Positions 47,561 through 59,805 are shown, counted from the stretch's first letter. The stretch: DNA of 64,000 nucleotides from Medicago truncatula (GCF_003473485.1 NC_053048.1:46450255-46514254), one strand, 5' to 3'. Translations and numbers: made by a program. Notes: generated from the letters alone by a model not told the origin.

Positions 47561-48560
47561 TTAAATGCAGGGGCATTATTTTTCATGGCAAATGCAGGGG
47601 CGCTAGCAAACGCAGAGGCATTATTATTCATGGAAAATGAAGGGGCTTTAGCAAATGTAGAGGCATTATTTTTCATGGCAGATGCAGGGGCGCTGGTGTT
47701 AGCAAATCCAGAGGCATTATTTTGTTTGGCAAATGCAGTGGCTAAATTCTTCATAAAGGCCTGATTTTGATATGTGCCAGTTTTTGAAAGCAGGCCCGAC
47801 ACAGCTGTCCTTGATCTCCTTGCTGAGAGGGGACGTGGTGCAGATTTTCTTGATCTCCGATTCATTAGCACAGAAAGTGAAGACAACTGTTTGGCATCAA
47901 GAGGCAAAATATGGTTATGTTGAGAATTCACAACATCTCTTAAATATTGTTATTTGAGAATCATCAAAAAACTATCAATACAAGTAACTAACAATACATC
48001 TAAATGCATATAATATATCCAGGCATCAGGCATCAGGCATCCTGCATGAGAACAGCAGTTAGAGGGCAGAGAGGAAAACAAAATACAGAACGCATAAACT
48101 AAAGGCTCACACAGTAAACACCAACGGTACAACTAAACCCACAAGTTTTAGCATCAATACATGATTTACACCTTAAAAAATCTGCAACAACACACAATGA
48201 ATTGTACGGGGTATGAAGGTGAGAGGGTATGCATCATGGTCTTTGCCGTGACAAGCAATTCCTCATTACTTCATCTATGTGGAAACCGACTCTCACGTTT
48301 TATTAACCACTTTTATTAGGAAGGGACATACACAACCTTAAACAAACCTCTCTTGAATGAAATTAACCATTTCAACCCTACTTCTCATAAACAAAAATTT
48401 ATTTAGAAATGAATGACATGACTCCTATAAAACAAAATCTACAAGATAATTTACAAAAGCAGCATGAAAAATTACCTTTCCCTTGTCGCCAAGTACAAGC
48501 AAATCATCATCAGACTCAGTTAGAGAATCCTTGACACCTTTAACTTGCTTTTTTGCCAGT
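47172..48560 (-). pseudogene. RIN13-like gene, copy B (core lost, repeat-expanded)
   Basis: Exon 1 survives only as its 3' part (48560-48476: KKQVKGVKDSLTESDDDLLV, LGDKGK then a GT donor); its first 45 or so codons are missing. No exon 2 and no CHCYVCD module are visible. The large exon resumes at about 47940 (DVVNSQHNHILPLDAKQLSS, LSVLMNRRSR) and runs to 47269, where a CAA-to-TAA change stops it inside the repeat array; the frame then continues to a second stop near 47172. The tail beyond (to about 47070) still matches the end of A (DAKKSSTPST, then SLDDVKH) with an extra stop. The 3' untranslated sequence (46925-47060) and promoter (48640-48990) match those of C. Missing core, stops and truncated exon 1 argue for a pseudogene, although the repeat frame is intact for about 220 codons. 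Confidence 0.7.
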
Positions 48561-49362
48561 GACGTGGCTTTCTAATTGAGAGAGTGTGCGTGAGAGAGTG
48601 CAAAAGCGCCTGTCGCTAGCACTGCTCATATTAGCAAATCAGGTGGAGAATCAAATAAATTCCAAATCCTGGAATTTAACGCTCATGAGGAAAATGTGGA
48701 CCGGTCAAACGTATTTCCAAACTGACACCAATAATAATACGGCTCAATAAATAGATAATTGTTTCCCTTTAAAAAAAAAAAATAGATTATTGTTTCCATC
48801 TCATAGTATTTCATTAGCCCATTCTCATGCCACTAAATTAACTAATCACCTTTCTTGGCTTAATGAGATGTTGCTAGTTTACGGACTTGTGTGATTTTTG
48901 TTTTAGAGCATGGCAGAGAGAATTGATGGTTTTAGAGCATAGCATTTCTTGTGCTTTTAGGTGCATTTCTTGTGCTTCTTCAAAAAAAAAATTGATGGTT
49001 CTTACTCCTTTTGAATAGATATGTGTTCTCCGTGCTTGTTGTGTACCTTAATATGGGCCGTAGATTAAATTTGTATGGTTTGTCAAATAGAAGTATACAG
49101 CAACTGTATTTCTTAAGTTGGAAATTTTATTAATAATTTGCTAAATGTTTATGTGAATGGTTTTGTTTTTATATGGATTATCCATTGTACTAGAATAATA
49201 CAATGATAATGAAATTAACTCTGAATTATTGTGGGGCATTGTTGTTTGATAGTCATTCAAGCAGACTTGAATAATAAAATTATCAATAGAATTATGTTTA
49301 TCCTAGTTGAAGGTGATGTCGCTTAGAATTTATCTAAGTAGACTTATATACTAACTATATCT

Positions 49363-49625
49363 TTTTGGGGAGGGAGTGAGGATAACAGAAAAATTTTCTG
49401 GATTGCTTGGAGCTCAGTTTGTTTACGAAAGGAGTTTGGAGGATTGGGGGTGAGGCAGTTAAGGGAATTTAATTGTGCTTTATTAGGGAAATGGTGTTGG
49501 AGGATGTTGGTGGATAGAGGGGGGGTTCTAGTATAGGGTGTTGGTGGCGCGGTATGGTGAGGAGGCTGGGAGGTTGGGGGTAGGAGTGGTTCTTTTTGGT
49601 GGAGGGAGATTTTAGCATGAACGAA
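49363..49625 (+). pseudogene. LINE fragment (reverse transcriptase end)
   Basis: Reads FWGGSEDNRKIFWIAWSSVC, LRKEFGGLGVRQLREFN and ALLGKWCWRMLVDRGGV; after a frame change VLVARYGEEAGRL and SFWWREI. These are hallmark stretches of plant LINE reverse transcriptases (KE.GGLGVR...N.ALLGKW.WR). It interrupts the upstream region that B shares with C. Confidence 0.85.
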
Positions 49626-49809
49626 AACTGAACGTTGGAAATTTTTATACGGACGCAAACATGCCATCTTTTTTTTTTTGAAGGACGGAAAATAAAATAT
49701 GATAATTTTTAGGGACGAAAAAACTTAATTAACCCTTAAAACTTTAACACTTGAAATAAAAATCTTAAATTGTATTACTAAAAAAAGTATAAAATTAACA
49801 ACTAGTTTT

Positions 49810-51430
49810 AACCGGTTGGGTTTGCGAGTTCAAGTATGGTTTTGAAATCAAAAACCACACCAATCTGTCCACTTTTTCTAACGTGTTAATTCATAAACAT
49901 TTTTTTTGTTCAAAGTTGTTTTACTTTTACTTGATGTATCTTAGTCAAAATTATTAGAATTAATAAAAGAGATCATACATGTACTTGATATAAAAAATTT
50001 AACTTGATAAAAAAGGTACAATGATATTTGTCCACCTTACATAATCAACCATAGAAAAGTTATTGTTCCTGATGAAATCATTCATGGTGGCTTGAAGCAA
50101 ATTATGTTTCTCCACTTGAATATTGAACATGATTAACCATAGAAAAGTTAAGCCACTAATCATTCAATGAATTAATTGTCTCCTTGCCCAAACAACCATT
50201 GACAATTATCTTTGATGACGTGAGTTTTCTTCTTGATACCTAACCAAATAGAAGAATCTATTCGATAAGATATGGGACACTTGTTTGCATAACCCTCGAT
50301 TTAAGAAGAGAAACCGTGTGATAACATGACTAATCCTCTATACGATGCAGCTTGCTTTTGTTTAAAATCAAACTCAAAATTGGTTTTATTTGAATTTGTT
50401 CTTGAATTTTTGTTTAAAGTTTAAACTTAACTATGATTAAAAAACTGAAATAAACTAATTTACATAGAAAAAAAAATATAACAGATTGTGATTTAAAATT
50501 AAGTTGGTAATTTTTGGAGTTAATTACTCAAATTGTGTGGTGTTAGAAAAAATAATCCTTAAATATGAAGAATTTTCATTATCTTGATTTCATTAAACTC
50601 ATTTTTTGGGACAATAATAAATTTAGGAATATATTATATAAAACAATTCAATATTAAGGGACATATTTCTTTTGACAATAGCAGCTTAATTAATTCAATT
50701 CATTAAAAATAATAGACAAAATACAATAAGAGATAATCGACAGAAAAAGAGTGACGAGCCCACAATACAATCACTTTTGCTAAGGTATATGAGTAGTTGT
50801 TGTATTTGATTGTCTCTTAATAAACTTAAGCATAAAATTGGATAACTAGTTGATAAAAACCCTAAAAAATAAATAAATAAATAAATGAAGATTGACAATG
50901 AAAAATAATTAGAAGAATCCGAGTTTGATTGATTTCTGGATAAAACATTTTTTGTCTTATGCTTACTTTACCGTTTAGGGTCCTTACTGTATAAAACAAA
51001 CCTTCTCTATTAGCTTGAGACCATAACCTTTCCACTACATGAAATGATTCTATTCTAAACTCTATCTTTGATATAAGTCACAGATATTAGCCTTGACCCA
51101 AATTCAAGAGCACACATATAATGCTCATGATTTTGGTCCCATTACATGCATTCCTACTAAAAATTATTTCTGATCTATTCGGATTGAGCATTTTCCCTAA
51201 TGTTCAACATAGGTCTAAACATATTTATAAATGCCTACCTGAAAAAAGCAAACAATCAGCTGCATATAGAGCAAATGCATTATAATAGGCATGCTCCGGA
51301 AAAGGAAAAAATTATATGTATGTGTGTGTAGACACAGTGTCGGTGTAATGAATGAGCGACGATGATAAACCTTTAGCCACCAAAATAAAAAGGTATAAAC
51401 TTTGATGTAGATTATACAAATAATCAATAA
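49810..51430. other. Non-genic stretch between copies B and C
   Basis: No gene. GATTAACCATAGAAAAGTTA-like sequence occurs twice (about 50045 and 50135). From about 51430 on, the sequence is the 3' untranslated region of copy C. Confidence 0.35.
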
Positions 51431-51639
51431 AAGATAATTAATACTGGAAATTGTTGTAGTAAAAGATAAATAATACTGGAAATTGTTTGTGTATCAAATT
51501 ACAGAATTGAAATCAAACAGACAAAAATTACTAATAGTTAACCACGTAGGTGATGATATATACTTTTCACATCACAACGCAACATCGACATTAACCGAAC
51601 TCGGGAAGCCAGCGTTTGACATCATCAAATCAGAGGTTA

Positions 51640-51790
51640 CTCCTTCTAGTAGATGGGGAGTCCTAGACTTCTTTGCATTACCCCGAGTATTACTACTTCT
51701 AGTAGATGGAGCCCTAGACTTCTCTGCGTTACCCCGGATTTTACTGCTTCTAGTAGATGGAGTCTTGGACTTCTTTGCATTGTAACGTAG
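51640..51790 (-). repeat. Three-fold 51/54-bp repeat at the C-terminus of copy C
   Basis: Three units of about 17-18 residues, each with (N/G)NA(K/E)KS(K/R)(T/A)P and mostly STRSS: starts of TTCTAGTAGATGG at about 51643, 51697 and 51748. Gene A has a single GNAKKSSTPSTGSS at this position. Confidence 0.85.
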
Positions 51791-52330
51791 TTGAGCTGCA
51801 AATGCCGGGCTATAGTTTGCTTGTTGAGCTGCAAACGCCGGGCTATAGTTTGCTTGTTGGGCTGCAAATGCAGGACTATAGTTTGCTTGCTGGGCAGCAA
51901 ACGCTTGTTGAGCTGCAAACGCTGGGCTATAGTTTGCTTGTTGGGCTGCAAATGCAGGACTATAGTTTGCTTGCTGGGCAGCAAACGCTTGTTGGGCTGC
52001 AAACGCCGGGCTATAGTTTGGTAGTTGAGCTGCAAATGCAGGACTATAGTTTGGTTGTGTGAGCAATGAGTTAAATGCAGGGGCATTATATTGCATGGCA
52101 AATGCAGGGGCATTATATTGCATGGAAAATGCAGGGGAATAATTTTGCATAGCGAATGGAGGGGTGTTAGCAAATGCAGAGCCATTATTTTGCATGGCAA
52201 ACGCAGGGGCGTTAGCAAATGCAGAGGCATTGTTTTTCATGGCAAATGCAGGGGCGTTCGCAAATGCAGAGGTATTATTTTTCATGGCAAATGCAGGGGC
52301 ATTATTTTGTGTGGCAAATGCAGTGGCTAA
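51791..52330 (-). repeat. 33-bp and 45-bp in-frame arrays in copy C
   Basis: About 52065-51791: seven NYSPAFAAQ units plus two shortened AFAAQQA units. About 52330-52080: several NNASAFANAPAFAMK-type units (45 bases) ending in shorter QYNAPAFAM units. Gene A has one NNASGFTTAS at the latter place and copy B about four of the longer unit. Confidence 0.9.
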
Positions 52331-52989
52331 ATTCTTCATTAAGGTCTGATTTTGATGTGCGAGAGTTTTTGAAAGCAGGCGCGACACATCTGACCTTAAT
52401 GTCTTTGCTGAGAGGGGACGTGATACAGCTTTTCTTGAACTCCGATTCATTAGCACGGAAAGTGAAGACAACTGTTTGGCATCAAGAGGCAAATATATGG
52501 TCATGTTCACAATCATCAAAAATCTAAATGCATATAATATACTCAGGCATCCTACATGAGAACAGCAGTTAGAGGCCACAGAAGAAAACAAAACACATCA
52601 CATAAACTAAAGGCTCACACAGTAAACACCAAAAATACATCTAAACCCATCATTGTCTTCCTTTTTTTCATTAATAGTCACCCCCAAATTCATTCCTATA
52701 ATGAATAATCTTTCAACTTCAATTCAATAATCGCTATCTCTGTTAATTTAGATTGCAAATCTGAATCCCATCCCAACAGTGACAAAATTCGATCACCCCC
52801 AAAAACTATTTACTTCTACAATGACAAAATTGACCATTTCAACCCTTCTTCTCGGAAACAATGTTATTTTAGAAAGAAAAATAAAATATGACATGACTCC
52901 TATAAAACAAATTCTATGTGTATATTAAAGAAGAGGAATATTGACAAAAATAGATGCCGGGAATGAGGATAGTCTCTGCATGCAATCTG

Positions 52990-54600
52990 CAAGTCAAAAA
53001 GAAAATTAACCTCCACAACTAGATGTTGCTGAATCCAAAAAAAAGGTAAAACTCTACAAACTGTTTTAGAATTCTAAAAATGATTTACATGCAAGTTAAT
53101 CAAATCAACCCATATTGGTGGCTTAACAATGAAACTGCATTTGTAAAATTTCTAACCCAGAAGGAAGTATATGAAAGGGTCAGGTGAAATGTTGAGCTGC
53201 TCAGAGGAACTTTATATGTTGTCTATATTGATAGACAGGGTTTGGGAAGTACAATCAGCACAAATTGAACAAAATGTTTCCTCTATCTCCTGAGCTTGTG
53301 CAGTCAAGGGGAAGCAAAGGATTGCATATGATTCCCGAGACCAATCATAGCACTTCATTTCAAAGAAATACTTTTCTCTCGCAGACTTAGATAAAGACTC
53401 TTTTCGTCTACAAAGAACCTTTACCTTTTACTCCTATGAATGAAAAGAAGGCAAGCAGAGCAAGACACGGTAATATACATGACGCAAACATCTAATAGCT
53501 TGGAAATTAAGCATTTAAAACTTCAAAGTTCTACGGAATAAATTGGGGCATGTTTATAGATAACTTTGCAGGAAAAAGAGCACGCAACACTACACTATTA
53601 GACATTCACCAACTCATAATATAAAAGTTGTAAATCAAATCAAATGTCTCATCAAATACTTGCGAAGTACAACCTTAACAGAACAAAGGAGAGTATGTCA
53701 TGAATTTCTATGCTAATTTCTGTTTACATACAAGAAAATAAAACCAATGCCAAAAATTATGCTTCAGCAACTAAATTTTTAGAATTAATATGTGATCAGT
53801 AATGCTAATGAGAGGTTGGCATTTCATACAACAATAGAAAATAGCCAAAAATCAACCTCAAAACCGGATCCTCGCACTTAAATGCAGAAGAATCAAACAG
53901 GGGTTGGTATTTCATACAACTATTGGTATCCTCACAATTTTGTGCGGTTACACTATAAATAGCACTTAGCACTTGGCATGTATATATGAAAGTATTGTCC
54001 AGAAGCCACTGTATTCAAATATCACTTTTCTTTTTCAGGTCAAAAATAGAAGAATACCCAAAAGTGGTGGATAACAGTATGGCCGCTACACCAAAGATCA
54101 GGGAAACAATACAAGCAATTTATACTATACACTTATAAGAGCTCAAAAATAGATTACACAAAAGTGAACACATTTCATAACTAACCATCAATGTTCAACA
54201 TTCAAATCAGAGTTGGAGGAGCATGGCTGCTGGATTTATCACACAAGAGAAGAGGTTGCTGAATTATTCAATCCAATATAAAAACAATTAATTTAATGAT
54301 TTATCAAGGAACATCTGGAACTTACCATATATCCCCATTTACATGAGACACCATGAAAGGAGGTGATGTTCAAGGGGATGAATTGTCAGTTACCTTTCCA
54401 TTTAGCAAGAACAATGTTGTTAAACCATTAATGTAAAAACCATTTTTTCTACTTCCAAGTTGTTTTATAGGAACATAGAAAATTTTAGGAGAAACACTTA
54501 AATTATAGTTTTGGGTGAACATAAGATAAGATTGTTTTCAGTGTTCTAACATATATAACACAAACACCAAGCAGCTTGGAAATCAATCACTCGAAACTTC
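52990..54600. other. Extra sequence in the exon 1-2 interval of copy C
   Basis: About 1.6 kb not matched by the intron of A, without readable genes. Just before it (about 52820-52930) lies a second copy of the exon-1-proximal intron end (ACCATTTCAACCCTTCTTCT..., GACATGACTCCTATAAAAC), so this interval has been rearranged. Confidence 0.4.
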
Positions 54601-55321
54601 AAATAAAGGACTATGTATATACTAAAAAGACTAATGTATTTGGAGATTTTCAGTTTCACTTACCATTTTGGTATTTTCATAATTTTGGCAATTATAAAGG
54701 ACCGAGTTAGTAATTCACTCAATGAATTGATATGTATTGCACCCAATCAAACACAATTCTCAAAGTTATGTAAATTCATTAAAAATCAAATATAGAAGGA
54801 AGAATTGTCAAAAAACTATCAAGACATCATCACTATGCAACATAAAATATGAATCCGTTCAATTTGTTTTTCTCAGACCATAAATAACACAAGAACAGCA
54901 AAACTCTTTAACTTCTAGAATGAATAGTTTAACCATTTCAACCTTCTTCTCAGAAACTATGTTTTTTAGAAAAAAATTATCCTATAAGACAAAATCAACC
55001 TGTAGAAATTTACAAAAACAGTATGAAAAAAATACCTTTCCCTTGTCGCCAAGTACAAGCAAGTCATCATCAGACTCAGTTAGAGAATCCTTGACACCTT
55101 TAACTTGCTTTTTTGGTTTAGCAGTTAGAACAACACAATCATCATCAAATCCAAGTGGTTTTTTCCATGAAACATTTAGAATCACACAATCGTCATCATG
55201 ATCATCATCAACAACCACATAAGCCTTACGTATTTCTTCCTCCGACATGATACAAAAACTGTTCTGGAACTGCCGTGATCACTAGGTTTATTTCCTAGGG
55301 TTTTCTGCTTGTCCAATGCTA

Positions 55322-55332
55322 TCTATATATAA
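55322..55332 (-). promoter_or_regulatory. TATA box of RIN13-like copy C
   Basis: TTTATATATAG on the minus strand about 75 bases before the ATG of copy C; spacing similar to gene A. Confidence 0.45.
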
Positions 55333-56293
55333 AATGACGGTTTAGACTTAGTGGGTTGGATTGGGCCTGTTTTTGCCAAGCCCTAACCCTAGATGTGAAA
55401 AAACTGATAAGTCCGAGAATAAAGGAGGAAATGTATTTCCAAATACTGTAATTTAATGCTGATGAGGAAAATGTGGACCTGTCAAACGTATTTCCAACCT
55501 GACACCACCAATAATAACACGGCTCAAAAAATAGATTATGGGGTATATTTCAAACTCACCTGATAATCCTGTTTCGGTTAGATAATCCTGGCTTAACTTG
55601 TGTGATTTTTGTTTTAGAGCATCGCAGAGAATTCGTGGTTGTTATTATTTGTGTGAATAAAATTAGCTTTACTCCTTTTGAATAAACTAGTATTTAGACC
55701 CGTGCGATGCACGGGAAGTTAAATATGACATTGATTAATAAATAAAGTAATCGTAAATGAAACAATAATAGTTGTAAGTGAGCATGAATTAACGTGTCCA
55801 AAATAGAATCAATAAAAACTTGAAGTAATTTAGAATTCTCGTTATCATATCGGATAGATAAATAAAAATAACTAAATGCAACTACTAATATAAGTTTGTC
55901 TTGAGTAATAATATACAAATTTGTGGATAATAAAGACGTGTCAATTCTCAACAATTGAATCAGTAAAACTCATTTTTGTGTCCATGACTTTTGGTGATTC
56001 CAAATCAAAAATTCATCATAAAGATGATGATAAACCTGGCATGAAATAAAATAAATTTGTATGATTATACACGATTGTTTTAAATGGCAGAAGGTATAAA
56101 GAGAAATACAAATTACATAACAATATATAAAAAAAGTATAAGAAAAATGCATAACATATTGTTAATTTATGAAACAAATTTAGTTGATAAGTTTTGATTT
56201 TTTTGTCAACAACAAAATTCTAAATATTATTTCTTACACACGCGTGTGCGTCCACACACACACATATATATAGATCGAAAGAAAGGCATTATT

Positions 56294-57406
56294 TTAAATA
56301 AAAGTGCTTTGAAAAACATAGCTAGATGCGTGCAACAATAAACAAATAGAAAATATATACGAATATGTATATGTGTAAATTATCCATCTTAAATTCTGAA
56401 AGACTTCTTTGTAGACAACATTATTAGTTTTGTTGGAGACACGTCCTTCGTCATCGCAAATCAGCATCTTTAGCCCATCATCACGTGAAGTAACACGTGA
56501 AAGAGCAACATATAACTGTCCGTGTGAAAATATGGGTTTTGGAAGATATATTCCAACATTTTTAAGAGATTGTCCTTGACTCTTATTGATAGTCATCGTA
56601 AATGAGACCATAATAGGGAACTGTTTACGTTGAAATGTGAGAGGAAGTTTTGTATCAGATGGAGATGGAGACAAACTCAATCTTGGGATATATACATTTT
56701 GTCCAATACTGTTTCGTGATATTATCTTTGCCTCAAGTACGAAATTCCTCATTTGCGTAATTATAAGGCGCGTACCATTGCATAATCTTAACGGTTGATC
56801 AATATTTCTCAATAACATAATTGGAACTCCAAACTTGAGATTTAACTCATGGTTTGGCAAACCTGAAGATTTGACGGTGTTCAAAAATTCTAGAGTGAGA
56901 ATCTGATCAGGACCATTAATATTTTCATCATGTGTAGACGGACTATCAGCACTTAAGTATGTTTTTTTCTCACCAGGAATCATCTATAAAATATAATTGT
57001 TCAGTGAATTATCATGGGTAGGTGGTAAAATTGCCCTATCTTGAAAAAATGAAATATCACTCATATTCTCCAAAAGTGATGGATATGTGCTATTAACAAT
57101 TGAAGAAATTGGGTCACCTGAGTTCTTGATCAACATGTCATCTGGTATTTCAATTTCAGCTTCCCCATCATTGTTGTCTTCAATATTTCCATCTCCAACA
57201 TTTAAAATCCAGTCAGAGAACTCTTTGAGTTCTTTGACATCAGAACATGAAGATCCAATTTGAAGCCTCATGTTTTTGGTCAATTTTAAGACTCGACAAT
57301 GTTTCCAAAGGCGCGATGAATTAATGCCATCATCAACAACATCATGTGTTGGTGCTCTTGGAATGACCGGAAGAATTTGCCTGAAATCACCACCCAAGAC
57401 GACCAC
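56294..57406 (-). pseudogene. PIF1-type Helitron helicase, 3' part only
   Basis: Starts abruptly at the motif VVLGGDFRQILPVIP (helicase motif III region; Walker A and B upstream are missing), continues through KLTKNMRL, AILPPTHD, then an in-frame TAG between NNYIL and MIPGEKKTYLS, then GVPIMLLRN, NGTRL and the end motifs FTMTINKSQGQSLKNVGIYL and HGQLYVALSRV. Sequence just beyond 57406 is not helicase but resembles the 5' flank of the RPA1-like gene (about 60050-60130). So truncation came from rearrangement between two parts or copies of the element, and a nonsense change followed. Confidence 0.85.
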
Positions 57407-57409
57407 TTA

Positions 57410-58380
57410 TATAGAGAAAGGTAGTGGGTTAGTTTGGCATAAAGTGCCACATATCTAGAAAAAGTTACTTAACAAAAACAAACAATAGATGAGGGTAGGT
57501 CAACAAAATAGAAAAGTTAGTGGAAATCAAACTAAGATTATTATGAAGAGAAAAAAAAACGGTTAGATTCTATTTTGATGAGTCTATTTGTTATAGACTT
57601 TTTAAGAAGTAAAAAAAATCACTTTTAAAAGTGTGCATCCAATTGTTACAATTTGTAAGAAAAAATAGAATCTAAAATTTTTTCCCAAAATAAGAATCAA
57701 AATATTGAAGCAATTATAAATAAGATAATTCATTTTATATAGTTGTATCCAAACAATTAATGGAAAACAAACTAAGATTATTATGAAGAGAAAAAAGAAG
57801 AAAAAAAAAAGTTACCTAGTAGTTTATGAGTCTATTTGTTATAGCCTTTTTAAGAAGTAAAAAAAATCACTTTTCAAGTTAAAAAAGAAGGACTCTTGTT
57901 AGTAGTTTGAATAACTTGGTTGGGTTAACATTTTTCTAAAGTTGGTTTTTCACATAAAATTTATCTGTGCTTATAGCAAAATATGAGTTATCATTTAAGA
58001 ATAGGCATGCATATAGTTTTTACCACCATATGAAGAGAGGATATTGATGATGCTACGAAACACGATAAAAAAAAAAAGTAAGGTGATTTATTTTGGTCAC
58101 CAACACAAGTGATTTTTGGTTACCACCACATCATTCGATAGAGATAAAAAAAAAAATTATATAGATAGAGTGACATTGACGTAGACAAAAAAGAACGTAA
58201 ACATGTTATTTTTGGATGTATGACATATGCACCAAAGTACCAAATGTTATAACAACCAAATTAGCAAATGTGAAGCAGATAAATTCCAAAACAAATAACA
58301 ATTAAAAAGGTACTTATTGAGCAAAAGAGAAAAACGACACAAAATAAATCTAAGTAGTGTAGACTAAGAAGAGCTAAAAT
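57410..58380. repeat. Duplicated RPA1-like 5' flank inside the Helitron
   Basis: About 57407-57480 (CTTATATAGAG..., GGCATAAAGTGCCACATAT) matches about 60052-60130 (CTTATATAGAG..., GACATAAAGTGGCACATAT). A block with AAACTAAGATTATTATGAAG and AGAAGTAAAAAAAATCACTT occurs twice (about 57525-57630 and 57765-57875) and in weaker form at about 60320-60370. No gene in this interval. Confidence 0.65.
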
Positions 58381-58381
58381 A

Positions 58382-59805
58382 TCAATCTTCAGGTTCTTGC
58401 TTAATTTTGACAACTTTCTGCAATTTAGTGGTGGACGACCGAGTTTGACAATCAACGTCAATATATGTTGCATCTGAGTCGGCGTTTCTCTTTCTCAAAG
58501 ACTTGGATGGATGAGTATCTTTAGGAATAGAATTAGCTTCATCACCAAGAAGCTACATGAATAATAAACATTCATAGCAATAGTTAATTTAATAAGTTTT
58601 ATGAGTACTTTTAAAGTAGATATAAAGAATATTTAACTACCTTAATGTTATCATCAGTTTGGGGAGTAATAGGACCTATGATATCAACATCATCTTCCTC
58701 ACCATTCGGAGGAGCATCATGACACTCAATATAATACCATTCAGACATCTTTTTGACTGCATAGGTATAAAACCTCTGTTCAACATTTTTTTGGATTGAT
58801 CTCCAGTTTGAAAAGCATTTCCTTATCACGTAAGGTGTCAAACTCGGTTGGATAATCATTTGTGGTCTTTCCCTGTTTTTGATTTGGATTAGTAAACAAT
58901 TAAAACCAATGTTTATTGTTTTAATAATATAACATAAAAAATACAAAAAAACAATATACTTAAGTTCATTATCAATACCATTTGTTCTTTTGCAGTCTTT
59001 CCAAAGTGCTGTGAAATAACTCCATCAAACAACACAAAAGTACTTGACCCACTATCATCCATAACATGAATGTGCACCATAAACCTAAAATGAAAAGTGA
59101 ATATACATGAAAGATTCTATAACCTTATAAGGAATCACTAACCAAAAAAATCAGTGACCAAAAGAATAAAAGTGGTGATGATGCAACTTGTCGTTTATAT
59201 AAAATTGTCGTTTATATAATCATGTACATAGTAAGTTATTACAAACAAAAACAAATTGAAATTAGATTTGCTAATTATATAAGTAACCGAATAGAAAGAA
59301 TAATTGAGTTTAGCTTAAAAAAAAATGAGTGAAACATAAGAAAAATTAATATGGAAAACGTTACCTTTTTGTAGCTTCGACTAATGTATCACATTTTTCA
59401 CAAAAGTATTTTGTACAAACAGTTTTCACAAAAGTATTTTGTACAAACAGGTTCAACCTTCTTGAAACATTTATCACATGAAACGTAGCACCACTTCTTA
59501 TTGGTGTCTATGTCAATAATTTTAGCCAAGACAACACATGCACCCACCTGCATAGTTATTAAATTTATTTAAAGAATAATAATTAGAAAATTAAAACACA
59601 AAGATATGGATTAAGAATTATTTAACAACATAGTATAATAGTATAAGTCAAAGAAAATTAGCATAAAGTTGTAGACCTGTTTAACTTGTGTAATATCTGA
59701 AATTGTCATGTTTTTTGTTTGGAGTAGATCATTAGACAAAGAAAGTGAAGATTGTGTTGTCATATGAGTGACCCCTTGGGTCAAAGATGCATTGCCAGTT
59801 TCCAT
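58382..59805 (-). pseudogene. RPA1-like (replication protein A 70 kDa, C-terminal domain) Helitron gene
   Basis: Five exons on the minus strand: 59805-59677, 59547-59365, 59084-58979, 58872-58641, 58552-58382. They encode the DNA-binding C domain of RPA70: VGACVVLAKIIDID, KKWCYVSCDKC with a second Cys pair (YFCEKC), then FMVHIHVMDDSGSSTFVLFD, GKTTNDYPTEFDTL and a basic nuclear-looking tail (KSLRKRN...). Host RPA1 coats single-stranded DNA; many plant Helitrons carry such a copy. Two lesions are visible. A 28-base direct duplication in exon 2 (59404-59459) repeats the zinc-finger coding part and shifts the frame into TGA. In exon 4 a run of A after NPKK is one base off, bringing a stop before VEQRFYTYAVKKM. 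Removing both would put all joins in phase. Expected length about 260 residues. Confidence 0.85.

Larger units (their letters stand above)
51572..55248 (-). pseudogene. RIN13-like gene, copy C (core lost, repeat-expanded)
   Basis: Exon 1 is intact (55248-55036, 71 codons, DDDCVILNVSWKKP and DDDLLVLGDKGK then a GT donor). Intron 1 keeps sequence of A's intron (54625-54900 against 43765-44430). Exon 2 is cut to its first 30 or so bases (about 52987-52956: IACRDYPHSRH). The CHCYVCD module is gone. The large exon is open from about 52591 to 51572: DAKQLSSLSVLMNRSSR, then three in-frame arrays (about 52330-52080, 52065-51791, 51790-51640). No stop interrupts the arrays, so a repeat-rich protein of up to about 300 residues could be made if exon 1 were spliced to it; no acceptor was fixed. 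Classified as pseudogene because the conserved core is missing, but expression is not excluded. A TATA-like element lies about 75 bases upstream, and a Helitron sits about 440 bases upstream. Confidence 0.6.

Noticed and set aside
49344..49667. 107-codon minus-strand frame, Pro-rich
   Set aside because: It is the antisense of the LINE reverse transcriptase fragment at 49363-49625.
47172..52330. Regular short repeats resembling a CRISPR array
   Set aside because: Units are directly adjacent with no unique spacers, they code in frame with paralogous genes, and the genome is eukaryotic.
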